13,147 nt of DNA, taken from contig DAOTWP010000038.1 in assembly GCA_034435675.1 (NCBI GenBank), positions 1-13,147 of the forward strand, given 5' to 3'. Within the stretch, counting starts at the first letter, position 1; each line of letters begins with the position of its first letter. Below are positions 12,302 to 13,147 of this stretch, in pieces. A program made the translations under genes and the position numbers. This stretch comes from DAOTWP01 sp034435675 (GTDB lineage: Bacteria > Chloroflexota > Anaerolineae > Aggregatilineales > Phototrophicaceae). The notes under the pieces were generated by a model that saw only the letters and a program-made list of their open reading frames with translations, was not told where the DNA came from and made no database searches.

Positions 12302-13147
12302 TTAGTCCCCGGCGGGGTTGGGCTGCTGGCGCGCTGCCTGGACCACATCGAGCATATCGTCCACACGGCTGAACTTGACCCGCGGGCGTCCCTGCGCCGT
12401 GCCTTTGCCAACCTCCGCCGCGTCAATCGCCTGCCAGTCGGCATAGCTGACGACCAGCGGCTGGCGTTCGCGCAGCAGCGCCTCTACGGCGGCGCGTGCC
12501 GGGGCAGCGGGGGACAGCACCTTGCCCGCCTGCACATCTTCCAGCAGCATATTCACTGTCTCCACCGAGTCGGGTTTGTTCGTGCCGATAATGCCGCTGG
12601 GTCCGCGCTTAATCCAGCCGACGACGTAATCGCCGATGACTTGTTCGCCGCTTTCGTGCGTGGTGAGCACGCGCCCCTTGTCGTTGGGGATGGTGCCCCA
12701 CTTCTCATAGAACGGCACACCCGGCAGCGCTACCCCCTGATAACCCACCGAACGGAAGACCAGCCCCACCGGCAGCACCTCGGTTCTGTCGGTGGCACGC
12801 GGGCGAATGTCGCCGCGCTCGGTTTTGTACAATTCATTGTGAACGATCTTGATCGCTTCGACGCGGTCTGTGCCGATAATCTCTACTGGCGAAACCAAGA
12901 AACGCATGACGATGCGTTTGGGTTTGCCTTCTGGCGCGCGGGCGGCGTAATTCTTGAGGATGTCCACATTCTTCTGCGCGGCGCTGTCGTCGGCAGTCTG
13001 CAAATATTCGATACTGTACGCATCGAGTTCGGCTTCTTGCGGCAGCACGACAATATCCGCGCCTTCCATTTCGCCCAGTTCCTTGATTTCCGGGTTGGTA
13101 AATGCCGCCTGCGCCGGTCCGCGCCGCCCCAGCACATAAATCGTCTT
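12302..13147 (-). CDS. FprA-type ferredoxin-NADP reductase (adrenodoxin reductase family), 5' end cut by window
   Basis: This FAD-dependent flavoprotein moves electrons between NADPH and ferredoxin in the cytoplasm. The frame is open to the window edge (it reads KTIYVLGRRGP), so the N-terminal FAD-binding Rossmann part is missing. About 281 of an expected 450 or so residues are seen. Family marks: VLGRRGPAQAAFTNPEIKEL at the NADP-binding domain, RPRATDRTEVLPVGLVFRSVGY, GVPF, and the C-terminal FAD-contacting GWIKRGPSGIIGTNKPDS. These match mitochondrial adrenodoxin reductase and mycobacterial FprA rather than plant-type FNR. The MRFLVSPVEIIG strand and the following EAIKIVHNEL fit the same fold. 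The C-terminal tail (WQAIDAAEVGKGTAQGRPRVKF) is the normal end of the family. No ferredoxin gene is visible beside it. Confidence 0.93.
   Translation of the reverse strand, partial: KTIYVLGRRGPAQAAFTNPEIKELGEMEGADIVVLPQEAELDAYSIEYLQTADDSAAQKNVDILKNYAARAPEGKPKRIVMRFLVSPVEIIGTDRVEAIKIVHNELYKTERGDIRPRATDRTEVLPVGLVFRSVGYQGVALPGVPFYEKWGTIPNDKGRVLTTHESGEQVIGDYVVGWIKRGPSGIIGTNKPDSVETVNMLLEDVQAGKVLSPAAPARAAVEALLRERQPLVVSYADWQAIDAAEVGKGTAQGRPRVKFSRVDDMLDVVQAARQQPNPAGD

Overview
The window is GC-rich with short intergenic gaps. Exported proteins carry simple signal peptides or a Ser/Gly-rich lipoprotein linker. It holds single-copy bacterial-type genes: a class B penicillin-binding protein, an FprA-type ferredoxin-NADP reductase and a tRNA-Ala. 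Together with SH3-type secreted proteins and a DUF433/DUF5615 pair, this suggests a chromosomal segment of a Chloroflexota bacterium, possibly an Anaerolineae relative. That assignment is inference from gene style only. There is no phage, IS element or CRISPR array.

Layout from left to right. (1) 1-1224 (+): the C-terminal part of a class B PBP, cut by the window edge. (2) 2710-1307 (-): an ArsR-family repressor, an AHSA1/SRPBCC protein overlapping it by 11 bp, and a DUF1579-like protein. A clear sigma70-type promoter with a palindromic operator precedes them. (3) 4354-2990 (-): a secreted protein with an SH3b domain and a FecR-like segment. (4) 5004-4417 (-) and 5453-6742 (+): a divergent pair, an XRE-cupin regulator and a class III PLP aminotransferase. 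The 448-bp gap between them holds a cluster of inverted repeats. The arrangement resembles PuuR-type control of amine or GABA catabolism. (5) 7280-6923 (-): tRNA-Ala(GGC) with an excellent promoter, then a 56-residue protein with its own RBS and terminator. (6) 7611-10681 (+): a secreted multi-domain beta-sandwich protein and a membrane histidine kinase without a visible response regulator. Both have similar candidate promoters of the form TTGCGG-N17-TAGAAT or CATAAT. (7) 10814-11422 (+): a single-frame fusion of a DUF433 antitoxin-like domain to a DUF5615 PIN-like toxin domain. One in-frame TAA cuts off the toxin's conserved C-terminus. (8) 12070-11558 (-): a lipoprotein with a textbook terminator and an elaborate hairpin in its leader. 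(9) 13147-12302 (-): the C-terminal two thirds of an FprA-like reductase, cut by the window edge.

The most unusual item is the fused, nonsense-interrupted DUF433-DUF5615 gene. Its upstream sequence also resembles the palindrome in front of the XRE-cupin gene. I see no complete new multi-gene system. The rest is mostly ordinary housekeeping and envelope or regulatory genes with well-preserved regulatory DNA.
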